Below, one piece after another: positions 9,101-17,548 of a stretch of 47,940 nucleotides of DNA (its first letter is position 1; each line of letters begins with the position of its first letter). Position numbers and translations under genes: made by a program. Origin of the DNA: a virus; IMG/VR virus record IMGVR_UViG_3300037963_001933, positions 1 through 47,940 of that record, one strand, 5' to 3'. Below the pieces are notes generated by a model, which had not been told where the DNA came from, searched no databases, and saw nothing but the letters and a program-made list of their open reading frames with translations.

Positions 9101-12100
9101 TATATATAGGCAACCCGTTAGCATCTTCACCTACTTTTACATTTAACTCTGTTTGAGCGTGGTTAACATGAAACACTTCATGTATACCAGAAACAGCGGC
9201 GTCTTGTGCTTGCTGTAAACTATAAACCGTTTTACCATCTTTAGTAGGAACGTTAAATATAGCTCTCATAGCGTTTGTAGTATAAAGTATAGCGTCTTTA
9301 CCTATGTTAGAAGCAAACTTACCAGTTATAGATGCCGAAAATATATCACTAACTTGTTTAGTTGCTTTTGCTATATCACCTTTATATACTTTTTTATAAT
9401 GATTTAATAAGTTGTTTTGTGTTATGTCATTAAAACCTATAGGATTACCATTATTATCTAGCTTGTAGCTATTTTCGTTTATTTCGTAATAAAGACCACC
9501 GTTTTCTTCTATTGTTTTTCTAGTTCTAATGTTACTACTTAAATATAAACCGTGTAAGTATTTAGCTTCAGGCCTTACTTTTTGCCAGTTTACAACAACA
9601 TCACCATTGTCTGTTTCTTTTGTACCATAACTTTTTTTACCATTAACAGAAGGTAGTGCTTTTACAATAGCTTGTTCAATTACACCATCTATTTTTAATT
9701 GAAGATCTTTTACCTTTTTTATTATTTTATTTTTTTCTTTTATAACTTTTGGGTTTTTAGGATCTTTAGTTTTACCTAGATTAAAAAGCTCAAGATTTAA
9801 AAGTCTTTTTTTCTCCGCATAACCATCTACTTCATTTAATTCGTTTTCATTTAAATATTTAAGCCTAGATATTGATTGTTCTGTATGTATAACTATTTTT
9901 TCTTGCAGCTCTGACAGCTCTTTATTTAAACTCGCTGCCTCAGCTATATCTTGTGGGTTTGTCTTTTTTAATTCTTTTAAACGTTTAGTTATTTCTTCAA
10001 ATCTTTTTAGATTTGCTTGTCTTGTTTTTCTATCTTCTGTTGTTGAAATTTCAGCAGAGACAATATTTGCTAATAATTTAGCATCAGAAGTACCGCTTAT
10101 AAGTAGCGTTGTAGTAAGCAATTGCATTTGAGCATCAATATCAATTGTTCCATCTGATTTAAATATACCTTGTAAAAGCCTACCATTACCATCACCTGTT
10201 TGTATAGCCTCTATAACATTATTACCTAGAGTAGTTAAATTCTCACTGGCAAATTCAGCTGTTTTTGTAGCCACTTGATATCCAGTAAAATATCCAGCTT
10301 TTTGCAGCGGGTTAAGCTGTCTCCATCTTGTGGCAAAATCACCTCCTTTTTTAAAAGGACCCTTTAATATAGGTATTGTAATATATCTTTCAAAAGCTAG
10401 TTCTATTGTACCAGCACAAAAACTAGAAAAAATTATAGAACTTTCACTTTGATTAGAGGCTTTTTGTTCTTTTTCTATTTGTCTCATTAAAGATAGTCTA
10501 TCTGCTTCGCTAATATTAGGATTTTTTAAAGCGTCTCTAGCTTGATCTATAATAGCTTGAGACTGAATTTTTGCTTCTGTTAAACTGTTGTACATACCAC
10601 CAGCTCCTGAGCTAAAAAACAAACCACCTGCAGCATATTGACCGCCAGGTAAAAAACTTAAAGCTGCACCCACTGCAAATAAAGAAACAGACCCTGTTGA
10701 TTCTGCTAACAAAGTTTCAAAAAATCTAGCAGTATTACCCCACTCATATCTGTATGCTTGAGGATAGTTTTCTTGATATAACTTATTCCATTTTCTAGCA
10801 TACTCACTATAACCAAAAGGAGTTATAACACTACCAAAAGTCATTTGTATATTTGCTTTGATTTTATCAAAAGTACTAAAGTTTAAATCAAAATCTTTTA
10901 AAAGCCTTTTTGTTTTTTCAGAACCTGATAGTTGTTTTTTTAATAATTCTTGTTCTTTATCAAGCTCATCCATAGCTGATAGTATTTGTTGTAACTCCAG
11001 CATTGCGCTTTTTTCTATATAAGCCTTGGTACCAATACCTTCTTTAGAACCAGTTATAAGTTCTCTGCTTAACTCGTCAAACTGAACTTCTAAACCTTGA
11101 TAGTATTCCATTTGAGCTTCTGATAATGGTACTGCTTGCCCGTCTTTCATAATTACTAACTGACCATCTCTAACTTGTATTGCGTTTAACATGCTAGTTA
11201 TAAGATCTAGTTGAGCAAACTTTTCACCGTACTCAGCTTGCCACTTATCTAAAGCACCAGTACCGTCAAGCTCTCCAGTTTTTTCATCAATAGAGCCAAA
11301 CAAATCTTTTTGTTTATTTTCTAAAATAGTCATTTTGCCTTGAACAAACTGATCTATTTTAAGTCTCATAGTTTCTACTAAAGCACCTTGGTCAACTACA
11401 CCGTAATTATAATTTTCAATAAATGCTTCACCACCTTCACCTGTCAACTTTGCTTTTGATAAATCAAAACGTTGAAGATTATTATTTTTGTCTACATAAT
11501 AACCATCTAGTCTTTGCAAAGGTGTTATGCACCACCTATCACCAACTAGCTGAGGTTGAGAGCTACCACCAAAAAAACCACCATTAAGAAAACCTGTGCC
11601 AACTAATGGGTTGTGAAACCTAGGGTTTGACGTGCTAAAAGGATCTTTTTGTGTCCATCTTATTACACCATCTGTACCCATAGAAAATTGACTACCTGTT
11701 CTTTTATTAACATATTCTGAATAAGTATTATAATACATTATGTCTTCCCAACCGGCTCTAATTTCGTCAGCTATCATTGATGGAATACCAACTGTAGATA
11801 ATATATTTTCTAATGAAGTAGCTTCCATAGTCATGCCATATTGGTCTGTCAAAGTTTTTGATATTTCAGCTACGGAATTATACAAATGCTCACTAAACAA
11901 ATTACTATTTAGCATAGATTCTGGAAGTACACCAGTTTTTTTCCAGCTTGTATAGTCTTTCCAGTGTTGGCTTTGAGCTTCCTTGTCGTCTTTACTTACT
12001 AAACTACCTATATACGGCTTCATGTATTTATCAGGGTTGTTTTTATATTCGTCATCCATACCCCTTTTAAAATCACTAAAAGACCCACCTCCTTCATATT

Positions 12101-13964
12101 TATCTCTAAATATATCTTTACAATACTCTGTAAACCAATCATCAAATTGATCTAGCGCAAAATAAAGATTACCTATACCATCTCTTACACTACGATCAAA
12201 TTTTTGAGGATCTGTTGGATATACTAATTTACCATCTTCTTCTATAGGTAAATGTTTTTCTTCAAAGTTTTGAAGCTGTTCTATAAAACTAATTTTGTTT
12301 TGTCTATTTTTTTGAAAAGTCTTTATAGCTTTAGTATCGCTTGGAAGTCCTAAATAACTAAGAATAGTAATAACATCATTTTCGTTCTGAGCGTTTATTT
12401 CTTTTATAATATTTTTTTTATATTCTTGTAGGTATTTTAATTTTTCAGGTAAAGTGGCTGTTTTAAAATCTATATTATCTATACCTCTTTTTCCTGAAAT
12501 TTTAACTTCTCCAATAGTGTTAGTATTTAAAATTATCTTAGAACCAGAAGGAGTGTAATACTTCATATAATCACCGTAGTCTGCTCCAATAAAAAAGTCT
12601 TCGTTTACATTTCCTAAAAACTCATCTAATAAAATCTGCTCTTCTTTTGTTCCAAAAACTTTATTACCTTTAGCATCCACAAGAAGCCTGTCTTTTAAAA
12701 CTTTTAACTCTTTGTTATAATTTTTATTATAGTGTTCTTGTATTATGTTATCGTCATCTAAAACATAGTCTAACTTGTTTTTGTTACGCTTATAAGCATA
12801 TTCATAATGATCTCTTGGGCTTGATGTTTGACTTGGCTTGTTTTTTATCATAGCACCATCATACATTGATAAATTACCATTATCATTGTAGTGTTTTAGC
12901 ATTTCAAAATAAGCTCTTAAATCATCAATTTTATCTTCAGTGTTTGCGTAACAAACATCACCTAGGCTTGATTGTGTATCATCACCTCTATAAAGATCGT
13001 TAGGATTTAGTTTTGGTATATTCATACCAGCACCATATCCTGTTACATATCTACCACGATAATGAGCGTTCATTACAGACGCGCAATCGTATTGATACAT
13101 CATTTCTAAAGCAGAATAAGGGTCAGAAGTTTGAAAATAACTTTCTAAACTTAAACCATTTTGATCAGCATATATTTTGTATGCAGGATCTTTCATCTTC
13201 TGCTGCGCCATCTCCTTTAAAAACTGTTCAAAATCTAAATCACCATCTGCATTCGTTGATTTACCTATTAACAAACTTAAATCATCATGTATAGTTTGTT
13301 CTGTTGAAAGAGATTTTCCATAATTATTTTTTGGTAATATAGATTCAAAAGTGTTTAAAGTTACGTTATCATGAAACTGAGCTATTTGATTAGGAGGCAC
13401 GTTAGTTGTTAAATAATCATACTCTGCTAAAACCTCATAAACATACTTCATCTGCTCTTGCATGTAAGGCTCATATGTACTAATTATATTTTGTATTTTT
13501 TCACTATTAAGTAGTACCTCGTTATAGTAGCCTTGTTGTTCTATTATAGTTTCTTTAGCTTTTTGTAAGTCCCCACTTACAGCAGCGTCTATAGTGTCAT
13601 CAGAAAGAGTGTCAGTTGAAATTTTTGTTTCTTCAAGTTTTCCTTTCTTTTTTTCATCACCAGTAATTATGTCTATTCCTAAATCTAATACATCACTTGC
13701 TATATCAATAAAACCCGGTTCCTCTTCAGATGGTTTTATAGCCGTTTCAAGATCTTCACCTTGAAACTCTTTAACATTTACATAATTTTTCGCAACTGCA
13801 TCCCACTTTTTTCCTTGTATAAGGCAGCTACCGTCTTCTACGGTCGCTTCTTTATTATAGTTAGAAGCAGACTTAACCATACACCCAGGTATACTCTTGG
13901 CGCTTTTAGATATGTCTTCTTGTAATTTTTCGTTTTCTACTTGTAGAAGCGGATTAAATTTCAT
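3147..13964 (-). CDS. Giant polyvalent virion protein (3,605 aa) with HExxH and C-terminal zinc motifs
   Basis: The largest gene here, 10.8 kb, begins MKFNPLLQVENEK two bases after the previous stop. What is visible: long charged helical stretches with coiled-coil runs (around residues 1,700 to 1,900); hydrophobic Gly/Ala/Leu-rich segments near 1,080 to 1,120 and near 3,310 that could insert in a membrane; a metallopeptidase-type HEVFHVNH motif at H1595 to H1602 (HExxH); an acidic low-complexity DADADAGAGG patch near 2,050; and a region at about 3,095 to 3,290 (NGRSAVLQTLSTFN ... NQPQFWKDF ... TPMQYTRKIL) that I recall from other very large marine phage proteins. The last about 70 residues hold two C-x7-C-x10/11-C-x(2-4)-H units resembling DUF5763-type zinc motifs. 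The best fit is a multi-domain internal protein packaged in the capsid and ejected into the host; no reaction is demonstrated. Confidence 0.85.
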   Translation of the reverse strand: MKFNPLLQVENEKLQEDISKSAKSIPGCMVKSASNYNKEATVEDGSCLIQGKKWDAVAKNYVNVKEFQGEDLETAIKPSEEEPGFIDIASDVLDLGIDIITGDEKKKGKLEETKISTDTLSDDTIDAAVSGDLQKAKETIIEQQGYYNEVLLNSEKIQNIISTYEPYMQEQMKYVYEVLAEYDYLTTNVPPNQIAQFHDNVTLNTFESILPKNNYGKSLSTEQTIHDDLSLLIGKSTNADGDLDFEQFLKEMAQQKMKDPAYKIYADQNGLSLESYFQTSDPYSALEMMYQYDCASVMNAHYRGRYVTGYGAGMNIPKLNPNDLYRGDDTQSSLGDVCYANTEDKIDDLRAYFEMLKHYNDNGNLSMYDGAMIKNKPSQTSSPRDHYEYAYKRNKNKLDYVLDDDNIIQEHYNKNYNKELKVLKDRLLVDAKGNKVFGTKEEQILLDEFLGNVNEDFFIGADYGDYMKYYTPSGSKIILNTNTIGEVKISGKRGIDNIDFKTATLPEKLKYLQEYKKNIIKEINAQNENDVITILSYLGLPSDTKAIKTFQKNRQNKISFIEQLQNFEEKHLPIEEDGKLVYPTDPQKFDRSVRDGIGNLYFALDQFDDWFTEYCKDIFRDKYEGGGSFSDFKRGMDDEYKNNPDKYMKPYIGSLVSKDDKEAQSQHWKDYTSWKKTGVLPESMLNSNLFSEHLYNSVAEISKTLTDQYGMTMEATSLENILSTVGIPSMIADEIRAGWEDIMYYNTYSEYVNKRTGSQFSMGTDGVIRWTQKDPFSTSNPRFHNPLVGTGFLNGGFFGGSSQPQLVGDRWCITPLQRLDGYYVDKNNNLQRFDLSKAKLTGEGGEAFIENYNYGVVDQGALVETMRLKIDQFVQGKMTILENKQKDLFGSIDEKTGELDGTGALDKWQAEYGEKFAQLDLITSMLNAIQVRDGQLVIMKDGQAVPLSEAQMEYYQGLEVQFDELSRELITGSKEGIGTKAYIEKSAMLELQQILSAMDELDKEQELLKKQLSGSEKTKRLLKDFDLNFSTFDKIKANIQMTFGSVITPFGYSEYARKWNKLYQENYPQAYRYEWGNTARFFETLLAESTGSVSLFAVGAALSFLPGGQYAAGGLFFSSGAGGMYNSLTEAKIQSQAIIDQARDALKNPNISEADRLSLMRQIEKEQKASNQSESSIIFSSFCAGTIELAFERYITIPILKGPFKKGGDFATRWRQLNPLQKAGYFTGYQVATKTAEFASENLTTLGNNVIEAIQTGDGNGRLLQGIFKSDGTIDIDAQMQLLTTTLLISGTSDAKLLANIVSAEISTTEDRKTRQANLKRFEEITKRLKELKKTNPQDIAEAASLNKELSELQEKIVIHTEQSISRLKYLNENELNEVDGYAEKKRLLNLELFNLGKTKDPKNPKVIKEKNKIIKKVKDLQLKIDGVIEQAIVKALPSVNGKKSYGTKETDNGDVVVNWQKVRPEAKYLHGLYLSSNIRTRKTIEENGGLYYEINENSYKLDNNGNPIGFNDITQNNLLNHYKKVYKGDIAKATKQVSDIFSASITGKFASNIGKDAILYTTNAMRAIFNVPTKDGKTVYSLQQAQDAAVSGIHEVFHVNHAQTELNVKVGEDANGLPIYKKMTVSEIVNSEQGKQHAEMVMTEMDAMMEREFGSKTNDKEAQAIYEHYKQRRNSYKDNNFEVEEVLNIIGDLIATGNFANVNPKFKDSGVLSSNMFNTNSSFGLSVKNLINGLTSRLVGKEYFGLGQFDNAEQVFNYINRFYKDNQSKKDFSLIQRLAGDELDPTMLKQSMSVYEKNLNDLKEQKLALSKQYQQLIKENPSQRDQLREELKNKQSGLNTQISKIEKNIKTSKENSKTISILKKEQLEFDERKRVLEERKATIELHGKPIVVDGVEITLEDIIEQINNLPMSNSHKRAKDDLVNQNMPAINKFINDNFNPTASRFSGITYDDFVSGTLLKVAKIIDNYNPNELVTDVNGVKPGEEGYINTTADFGYYLISRLNPQVGNILKETKSQIAVDAENKTVSYDDADVGINLDNLYDDADADAGAGGDGVSISVESSEIRTSLNINDKTKNNIINKVGDIIIETGTPDGKKKKIRNNIQNIIAEEFKAIVSENIGPLYVKDPVTNKNMINPQVETYLKKNKELIVNSLAIKYRNNFPELSYVIKERASTEETRRIQANPDYKGFMESETAGNTIYGTVQFDDPGKPGYMTEQQFLDLFFNNHGKIAGIQQNSGNRTGKTRFNKLIERLSAEMGLDASFDAIKQKDPTDKQNYITYYSELIKRDPNMKFSQSGVDINFETDYNFTKLPQRMNLVFAALEGKDHSDIIVLDPDDPNYMTIKGFKGDFSQAEVNLAYTIIRELGPDNIDETSVRLRTTIIADENVPQWFKDKLRNVSWSSSKEMKDKKSKQVVSFYTKHVGAEVAAIMGYDLVGFHNAVMDAANRKKLRDGKATVSVKKIPTSMVDGKKVKNASFYGHDNKDGKFGVWDVVGWEFVPELNMFRGTVNGEMVTSTDPVTQYGAVIRTGDYNADLVNIKTQTEKTTSNTKVNLDDVRLMNKTQPLFKKIDDILSQPISKEDKIALLKDIAPEIEAANTANRALAVDLVGGMLTSVADGDMDADVFVSILQSQTNLTKGLRALSGLDFITVKDGAQTERSYGEHMDPNVRLMIKIQNVMWQTVEFDNEGNPQGFKEGVDPKALLTEIFADHTQWYTDAATSKSMDKPVVDGIKLNLSTSDLALERFKLLSDSDKSNIFSFNGDPYLDRVTEIEINKVINSNTAIITQQNEVENNQLNDDLVQSRTEADETLNEVDPELHQKYSQSGNSATFNEFVEITSGVDRNKQYSAAQARLIGSKYNGINNVIPYSAEDFNGLIYQFLAPGKEGEYQLQWFQEKLVKPYSKGEIAITQEKQKVTRQYKELLKTIPKAKVKLRTSINRPDGKPSNYNLDHAVRVYLWDKNGIEIPGLSARDRKLLLDAVKENNLTSFADQLGAISNQEAGYIQPSQYWTMENIASDVNQIINVVGRQKHLAEFLENKNEIFSEENLNKIEAIHGSKYREALENMLDRMETGSSLGKRMPSGDRITNAYNNWVNNSVGAIMFLNGRSAVLQTLSTFNYVKLTGPNNMVNAGKAFANQPQFWKDFSMIWNSDYLKSRREGEARGINEAELRAVVEKADNKAKAAIAYLLKIGFTPTRIADSFAIASGGASYVRNYANFYETQINPETNENYTPEQAMEKAMEDFVMETETGQQSSRQDMLSQQQTGGLGRLILAFKNTPMQYTRKILRASQDIKNNRGNTAENIGKIVYYGAIQNAMFVGLQTALFAALGEEDEEWEKKEDRVVQGMIDSILGGMGLTGAIVATVKNGVLEFQEQDKRGWNADHTYTLLEFANFSPTIGSKLRKIYSSIKGQQINEDVIAEMDLWDPQNPAWSSVANLISGLTNIPLDRAVNKINNLLAISADENEWWQNLSLVLGWNTWDVGVETKVQEIREEVKEKKKEEKKQEKIDVAQDKVDVVVEEEIKKEKEGEGKDVNTCAAVKSNGQRCTVPVDKAGDRCQYHASAEEKAKMKKCSFIKKNGKRCGNFAVTDAGTCNVPQHQPGYKK

Positions 13965-13965
13965 A

Positions 13966-16404
13966 TTATATTTTCTTGTATTTATTTATTAACTTTCTAC
14001 CTTCGCTTAAATAGCTCATTGGACTATTTTCTCCACTAGGTGGTGGAGGTGGTGCCTGTGCAGTTACTTGTTCTTGTGGTGGTGGTGTTTGTTGTTGTTC
14101 AGTTTTTTCAGCATAAACACCTTCTTTGTTTTCTTTTTCTTTATCTATGCTTGACATAGTTTCATCCATTATTTTTTGAGCGCCTTCACCTGGTTGCGCA
14201 GCTTGTTGAGGTACGTTTTTATTGTAAGACTCAGTTAGTTTAGATACTAACCAACCATGTACCTCATCTGTCAATAGATCAAGATCAAAGTTATTGCTTT
14301 CAGGCATAAACTTTTCTACGTCAGCGTTAGGATTACCTTCTAAATAATCTTGAAGCCAAGACTGACCGTATAAAGGATCAAAAGCCCATGACAAAATACT
14401 GTCTTCGTTTTTTAATAATTGATCGGCATTACCTTTAACAGTGTTTTCGTTTAACGGTTTGCCAGACTCAGCTAGCTTTTGTAAACTTTCAGAAACTTCT
14501 ATAAACTGTGCATGACCAACACTATCTTTAGCAAAAACATCAAAGTCTAATTCCTCAACATATTTTACGTTTGGTAAACCAAAAGACTTAATACCTATTT
14601 TACCGTCTTCAGCAATACCTATAGTAGTATTTTTATCACCCATAAAAGTAATATTACCAATAAATTTTTCGTCTTTTCTAGAGCCTTGAGAAACTACAGA
14701 ACCACCAGCATTACCTTGAGTAGCATCACCAGAGTTTCTATCCATCCAGTCTAAAAATTTACCAGAATAAGTTGTTACATCTTGTATTAAAGTGTTTACA
14801 GAAGTACTTATCTGTTGCATAACGTCATTATTCTTTTCATTTGTAGCCTTTACCATTTCAGCTTTTTTACCTTGCAACCACTTAGTTATTATATTAACCC
14901 ACTCTTTGTTTTGAAAAGAGTTTATAGGCTTATCTGTAGTTGGATCATACTTAGTATGCTTTATAAAAGTATCAATTTTTTTATCCATTGTTGGGCCATA
15001 TGCTTTCATTTTTTCCCATATAGTACCAAATTCTGAATTTATGTTTAATTGCTCTTGCTGACGCAATGGACTTCCGTAATTCATAGGCGCGCTAGGCATC
15101 CAATTTTCTCTATATCTTTTTATACTTAAATCACGCCTTGGAAATGGAGATTTAAACTGTATAGGTGTTTTGTATTGCGCAGGAGTAGAAGACTGAAGAT
15201 CACCATTAAAAAACCCTCTAGACTTCATTTTTAACAGTTGTATACCTTCGTAACCAGGGTATTTATCTAAAAAATCGCTGTAAATTCTTTGACTTTTATC
15301 AGCCTCGTTATAATTACTGTATTTTTGTTGTATCTCAGCTAAAGAACCTTCAACCTCTTGTAATTTTGTTGTATAATAACCTCTAAGTTTTTTCCATTGA
15401 GCAGCGGAAAGCTCACCTGTTACAGGCACACCAGCGTTTCTAAAAATTTGCTTCATTGCTCCACTAGAGCCTTTAAAAACATTTTTATTAAACGATATTG
15501 TACGTAAGCCGTTAGCATCTTCCTTTATATCAAAGCTATAATTCCATGATTTTCCTATAGCGTCTTTACCTTTACTGACATAACCAGATACCTGACCATC
15601 GTTATTAAACACGCTTTTATTTGTAAATTTTCTAAACTCACCACCACCTAAAGCGTTTGATATACCAGAGTTTTTACCAGTTGTAATACCAGCTACGTTT
15701 GGATTAACATTGTTTTTAGGATAACTATTATTTATTTGGTTTCTTTGTTTTCTGTTATAACTTTGTCCTGCTCCTATGTTTTGATTTGCTTCGTTTGCGG
15801 TTATAGTTTGCTGACTTCCTAAACTAGAATCTGCTTTTTTAATATCGGTTTGACTTGTAGCTGTTTTGTCGTCAGTTTTTACTTCAAGTTTTACATCTTG
15901 AGGTGATGGTCCACCACCTGACTGCGGATTTCCTGATATGTTTTCTGTTGACACTTGTTGTTCAGTACCCGTAGGTTGTTCAGTATTTGTAAGCTGCTCA
16001 GTATTTGTAGGCTGTTCAGTATTTGTAGGCTGTTCAGTATCCGTTTCTTTGTTTTCTTTTTCTTTGTTTTCTTTTCCTTCTTTTTTAATTTTCCTGAATT
16101 TTTCTTGATGATTCATTATTTTAGACAAAGTGTCTTTAGCATCACTTACTTTTGTCCAATCAGGAAAACCACCTAAATATTCTCCTTCACCAGCTTTAGC
16201 CTCCAATGAAGTAAGCCAAGGGTTTGATTTACTTGTTCCACCCGTAGCTATGTTGTAAGGTTGTTTAACTTTAAAAGGGCCTTTTGGTTTGTCGTGAACA
16301 TAACCCATTTTATCCATACGTACATGATCTTCATGTGTGTTAGCCTCATAACCCTTACCTGTTTCAGGGTCATACATCATATGTTTTTTAAATTCTTTTG
16401 CCAT
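13966..16404 (-). CDS. Large low-complexity virion-associated protein (812 aa)
   Basis: 812 aa, hydrophilic, with no recognised catalytic domain. It starts MAKEFKKHMMYDPETGKGY. Residues about 105 to 155 are a Glu/Lys tract followed by a repeated N-T-E-Q-P-T unit encoded by an 18-bp tandem repeat. A middle segment has FKSPFPRRDLSIKRY and YGSPLRQQEQ, and the C-terminus is Pro/Gln-rich, then ENSPMSYLSEGRKLINKYKK; the S-P-(F/L/M) element also recurs in the small MAFK proteins. It lies between an Ala/Gln-rich internal-type protein and the giant polyvalent protein, so an internal or ejected virion protein is the likeliest role. That is a context inference. Confidence 0.75.
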   Translation of the reverse strand: MAKEFKKHMMYDPETGKGYEANTHEDHVRMDKMGYVHDKPKGPFKVKQPYNIATGGTSKSNPWLTSLEAKAGEGEYLGGFPDWTKVSDAKDTLSKIMNHQEKFRKIKKEGKENKEKENKETDTEQPTNTEQPTNTEQLTNTEQPTGTEQQVSTENISGNPQSGGGPSPQDVKLEVKTDDKTATSQTDIKKADSSLGSQQTITANEANQNIGAGQSYNRKQRNQINNSYPKNNVNPNVAGITTGKNSGISNALGGGEFRKFTNKSVFNNDGQVSGYVSKGKDAIGKSWNYSFDIKEDANGLRTISFNKNVFKGSSGAMKQIFRNAGVPVTGELSAAQWKKLRGYYTTKLQEVEGSLAEIQQKYSNYNEADKSQRIYSDFLDKYPGYEGIQLLKMKSRGFFNGDLQSSTPAQYKTPIQFKSPFPRRDLSIKRYRENWMPSAPMNYGSPLRQQEQLNINSEFGTIWEKMKAYGPTMDKKIDTFIKHTKYDPTTDKPINSFQNKEWVNIITKWLQGKKAEMVKATNEKNNDVMQQISTSVNTLIQDVTTYSGKFLDWMDRNSGDATQGNAGGSVVSQGSRKDEKFIGNITFMGDKNTTIGIAEDGKIGIKSFGLPNVKYVEELDFDVFAKDSVGHAQFIEVSESLQKLAESGKPLNENTVKGNADQLLKNEDSILSWAFDPLYGQSWLQDYLEGNPNADVEKFMPESNNFDLDLLTDEVHGWLVSKLTESYNKNVPQQAAQPGEGAQKIMDETMSSIDKEKENKEGVYAEKTEQQQTPPPQEQVTAQAPPPPPSGENSPMSYLSEGRKLINKYKKI
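15957..16043 (-). repeat. 18-bp in-frame tandem repeat inside the 812-aa gene
   Basis: About 4.6 copies of an 18-bp unit, plus-strand form TTCAGTATTTGTAGGCTG with a few substitutions per copy. It encodes N-T-E-Q-P-T repeats in a disordered linker. Units begin at 15961, 15979, 15997, 16015 and 16033. Copy number is likely to vary between relatives by slippage; being a multiple of three, changes would keep the frame. Confidence 0.9.
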
Positions 16405-16416
16405 ATCTATAATTTA

Positions 16417-17040
16417 TTAAGCACCTGCTTTGTTTGCTTGTATTTGAGTTATTGCTCCACCAACTCCACCAGCTATTTCGCTAGCACCAGACCACATTGC
16501 GGTATTAGCTTTTATTAAACCTTCTGTTGCAGCAGCTTTTTCAGCAGCAGCCATTCTTAGTTGACCAGTAATATTTTCTTGTTGTTTGTTATAAACGTAT
16601 TGCTCACCTTGTGCTCTTTGGTTTTGCAATTGAGCAGCTTGTTGTGCTTGAGCCATTTGATTTGCTCTTTCTTGTTGAGCAATACCAGCAGCTGTCTTTT
16701 GTGCAGCTTGTTGACCTTGATTCATTATTTGTTGAGCTAAACCAGCTATACCAGATCCACCTGCCGCTCCTTGTAAAGCTTGCATAGTGTTTGCTTGATT
16801 AACAGCCATTTGCTGTCTTTCATAATCAACTTGTTGTTGATTAATTGTTAAATCCTCCATAGTGTTTTCCATATCAGCATAAGGATTAGAAAGCTCTAAA
16901 CCTTGCAGGGCTTTTTTTTGTTGTGCCATTTCACGATTAGCACGCTCTTGCTCTCTTTGTCTAGCTTTACGCTCTTGGTTAGCAGATATCATTTTTGCGG
17001 CACCACCTACAACGGCAACACCAACCATTACCCAACTCAT
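16417..17040 (-). CDS. Ala/Gln-rich internal virion (ejection-type) protein
   Basis: 207 aa. The N-terminus MSWVMVGVAVVGGAAKMISA is a hydrophobic Gly/Ala helix, followed by a long Gln/Ala/Arg-rich, almost certainly helical body (QERKARQREQERANREMAQQ and onwards) and a Gly/Ala-rich C-terminus near ASEIAGGVGGAITQI. This layout is common for small internal proteins of podovirus-like phages that are ejected and help form a channel, such as the T7 gp14 class. I see no sequence identity to T7 gp14; the comparison is by architecture and by its place before two huge virion proteins. Its start overlaps the upstream cupin-like gene by four bases (ATGA). Confidence 0.75.
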   Translation of the reverse strand: MSWVMVGVAVVGGAAKMISANQERKARQREQERANREMAQQKKALQGLELSNPYADMENTMEDLTINQQQVDYERQQMAVNQANTMQALQGAAGGSGIAGLAQQIMNQGQQAAQKTAAGIAQQERANQMAQAQQAAQLQNQRAQGEQYVYNKQQENITGQLRMAAAEKAAATEGLIKANTAMWSGASEIAGGVGGAITQIQANKAGA

Positions 17041-17507
17041 ATTATATTGTTTTTATTATTAATATATTCTTCAAATTCTTCGTAATCTTTTACTATTATT
17101 TCTTTTTCTAATTGCTCTAAATCTTCTGTGTTAGTAGGATTAGGATAAACATTAACCCAAACAGAGTCTTCATAAGCATATATAACTCTTTTTGAACCCG
17201 CGGCAGCTTTTACATAGCAAGGCGCCATGTAATCATTAACGTTTGTTTCTGAAGCAACAGATAAATGCCCAGACAATAAAAACCAAACATGTTCGTTTTT
17301 ATGTATTTTTCCTATTACCGCTGAGTCTTTTTTCATTGACATTTGCCTAATATAAACACCATCAACAAACATATGTTCTAGTGGAAATACTTTTGTATCA
17401 CCTTTTACGATATTTTTTCCATCTACAAGAGGTATTAGTGCTTTTTCTGCTTCTAATATTTTACTTCTTACTTGTAATTTTTGTTCTTTTTTTACTATAT
17501 CTTTCAT
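17037..17507 (-). CDS. Cupin-like small beta-barrel protein
   Basis: 156 aa. The central part (about residues 45 to 122) reads as a single cupin/RmlC-type barrel: VYIRQMSMKKDSAVIGKIHK, NEHVWFLLSGHLSV, then a GSKRVIYAYEDSVWVNVYPN strand pair. Histidines H69 and H73 in IHKNEH sit where the metal ligands of cupin motif 1 lie, but the second motif has no clear His, so enzyme activity is doubtful. The N-terminal 40 residues and the acidic tail (EQLEKEIIVKDYEEFEEYI) are extra. Such single-domain barrels occur among tail genes of marine phages. A structural or carbohydrate-binding role is possible; an enzyme is not supported. Confidence 0.65.
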   Translation of the reverse strand: MKDIVKKEQKLQVRSKILEAEKALIPLVDGKNIVKGDTKVFPLEHMFVDGVYIRQMSMKKDSAVIGKIHKNEHVWFLLSGHLSVASETNVNDYMAPCYVKAAAGSKRVIYAYEDSVWVNVYPNPTNTEDLEQLEKEIIVKDYEEFEEYINNKNNII

Positions 17508-17548
17508 TAAATTTAACTTATATGTACTATAGTCACACTTTTTGCTAA

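Noticed and set aside
3147-13964. Giant protein as a virion RNA polymerase
   Set aside because: No D-x-D-G-D or similar polymerase active-site motif could be found; the acidic DADADAGAGG run is low complexity.
15957-16043. Tandem repeats as a possible CRISPR or iteron array
   Set aside because: Unit is 18 bp with no spacers, in frame and translated into N-T-E-Q-P-T; a coding minisatellite explains it.
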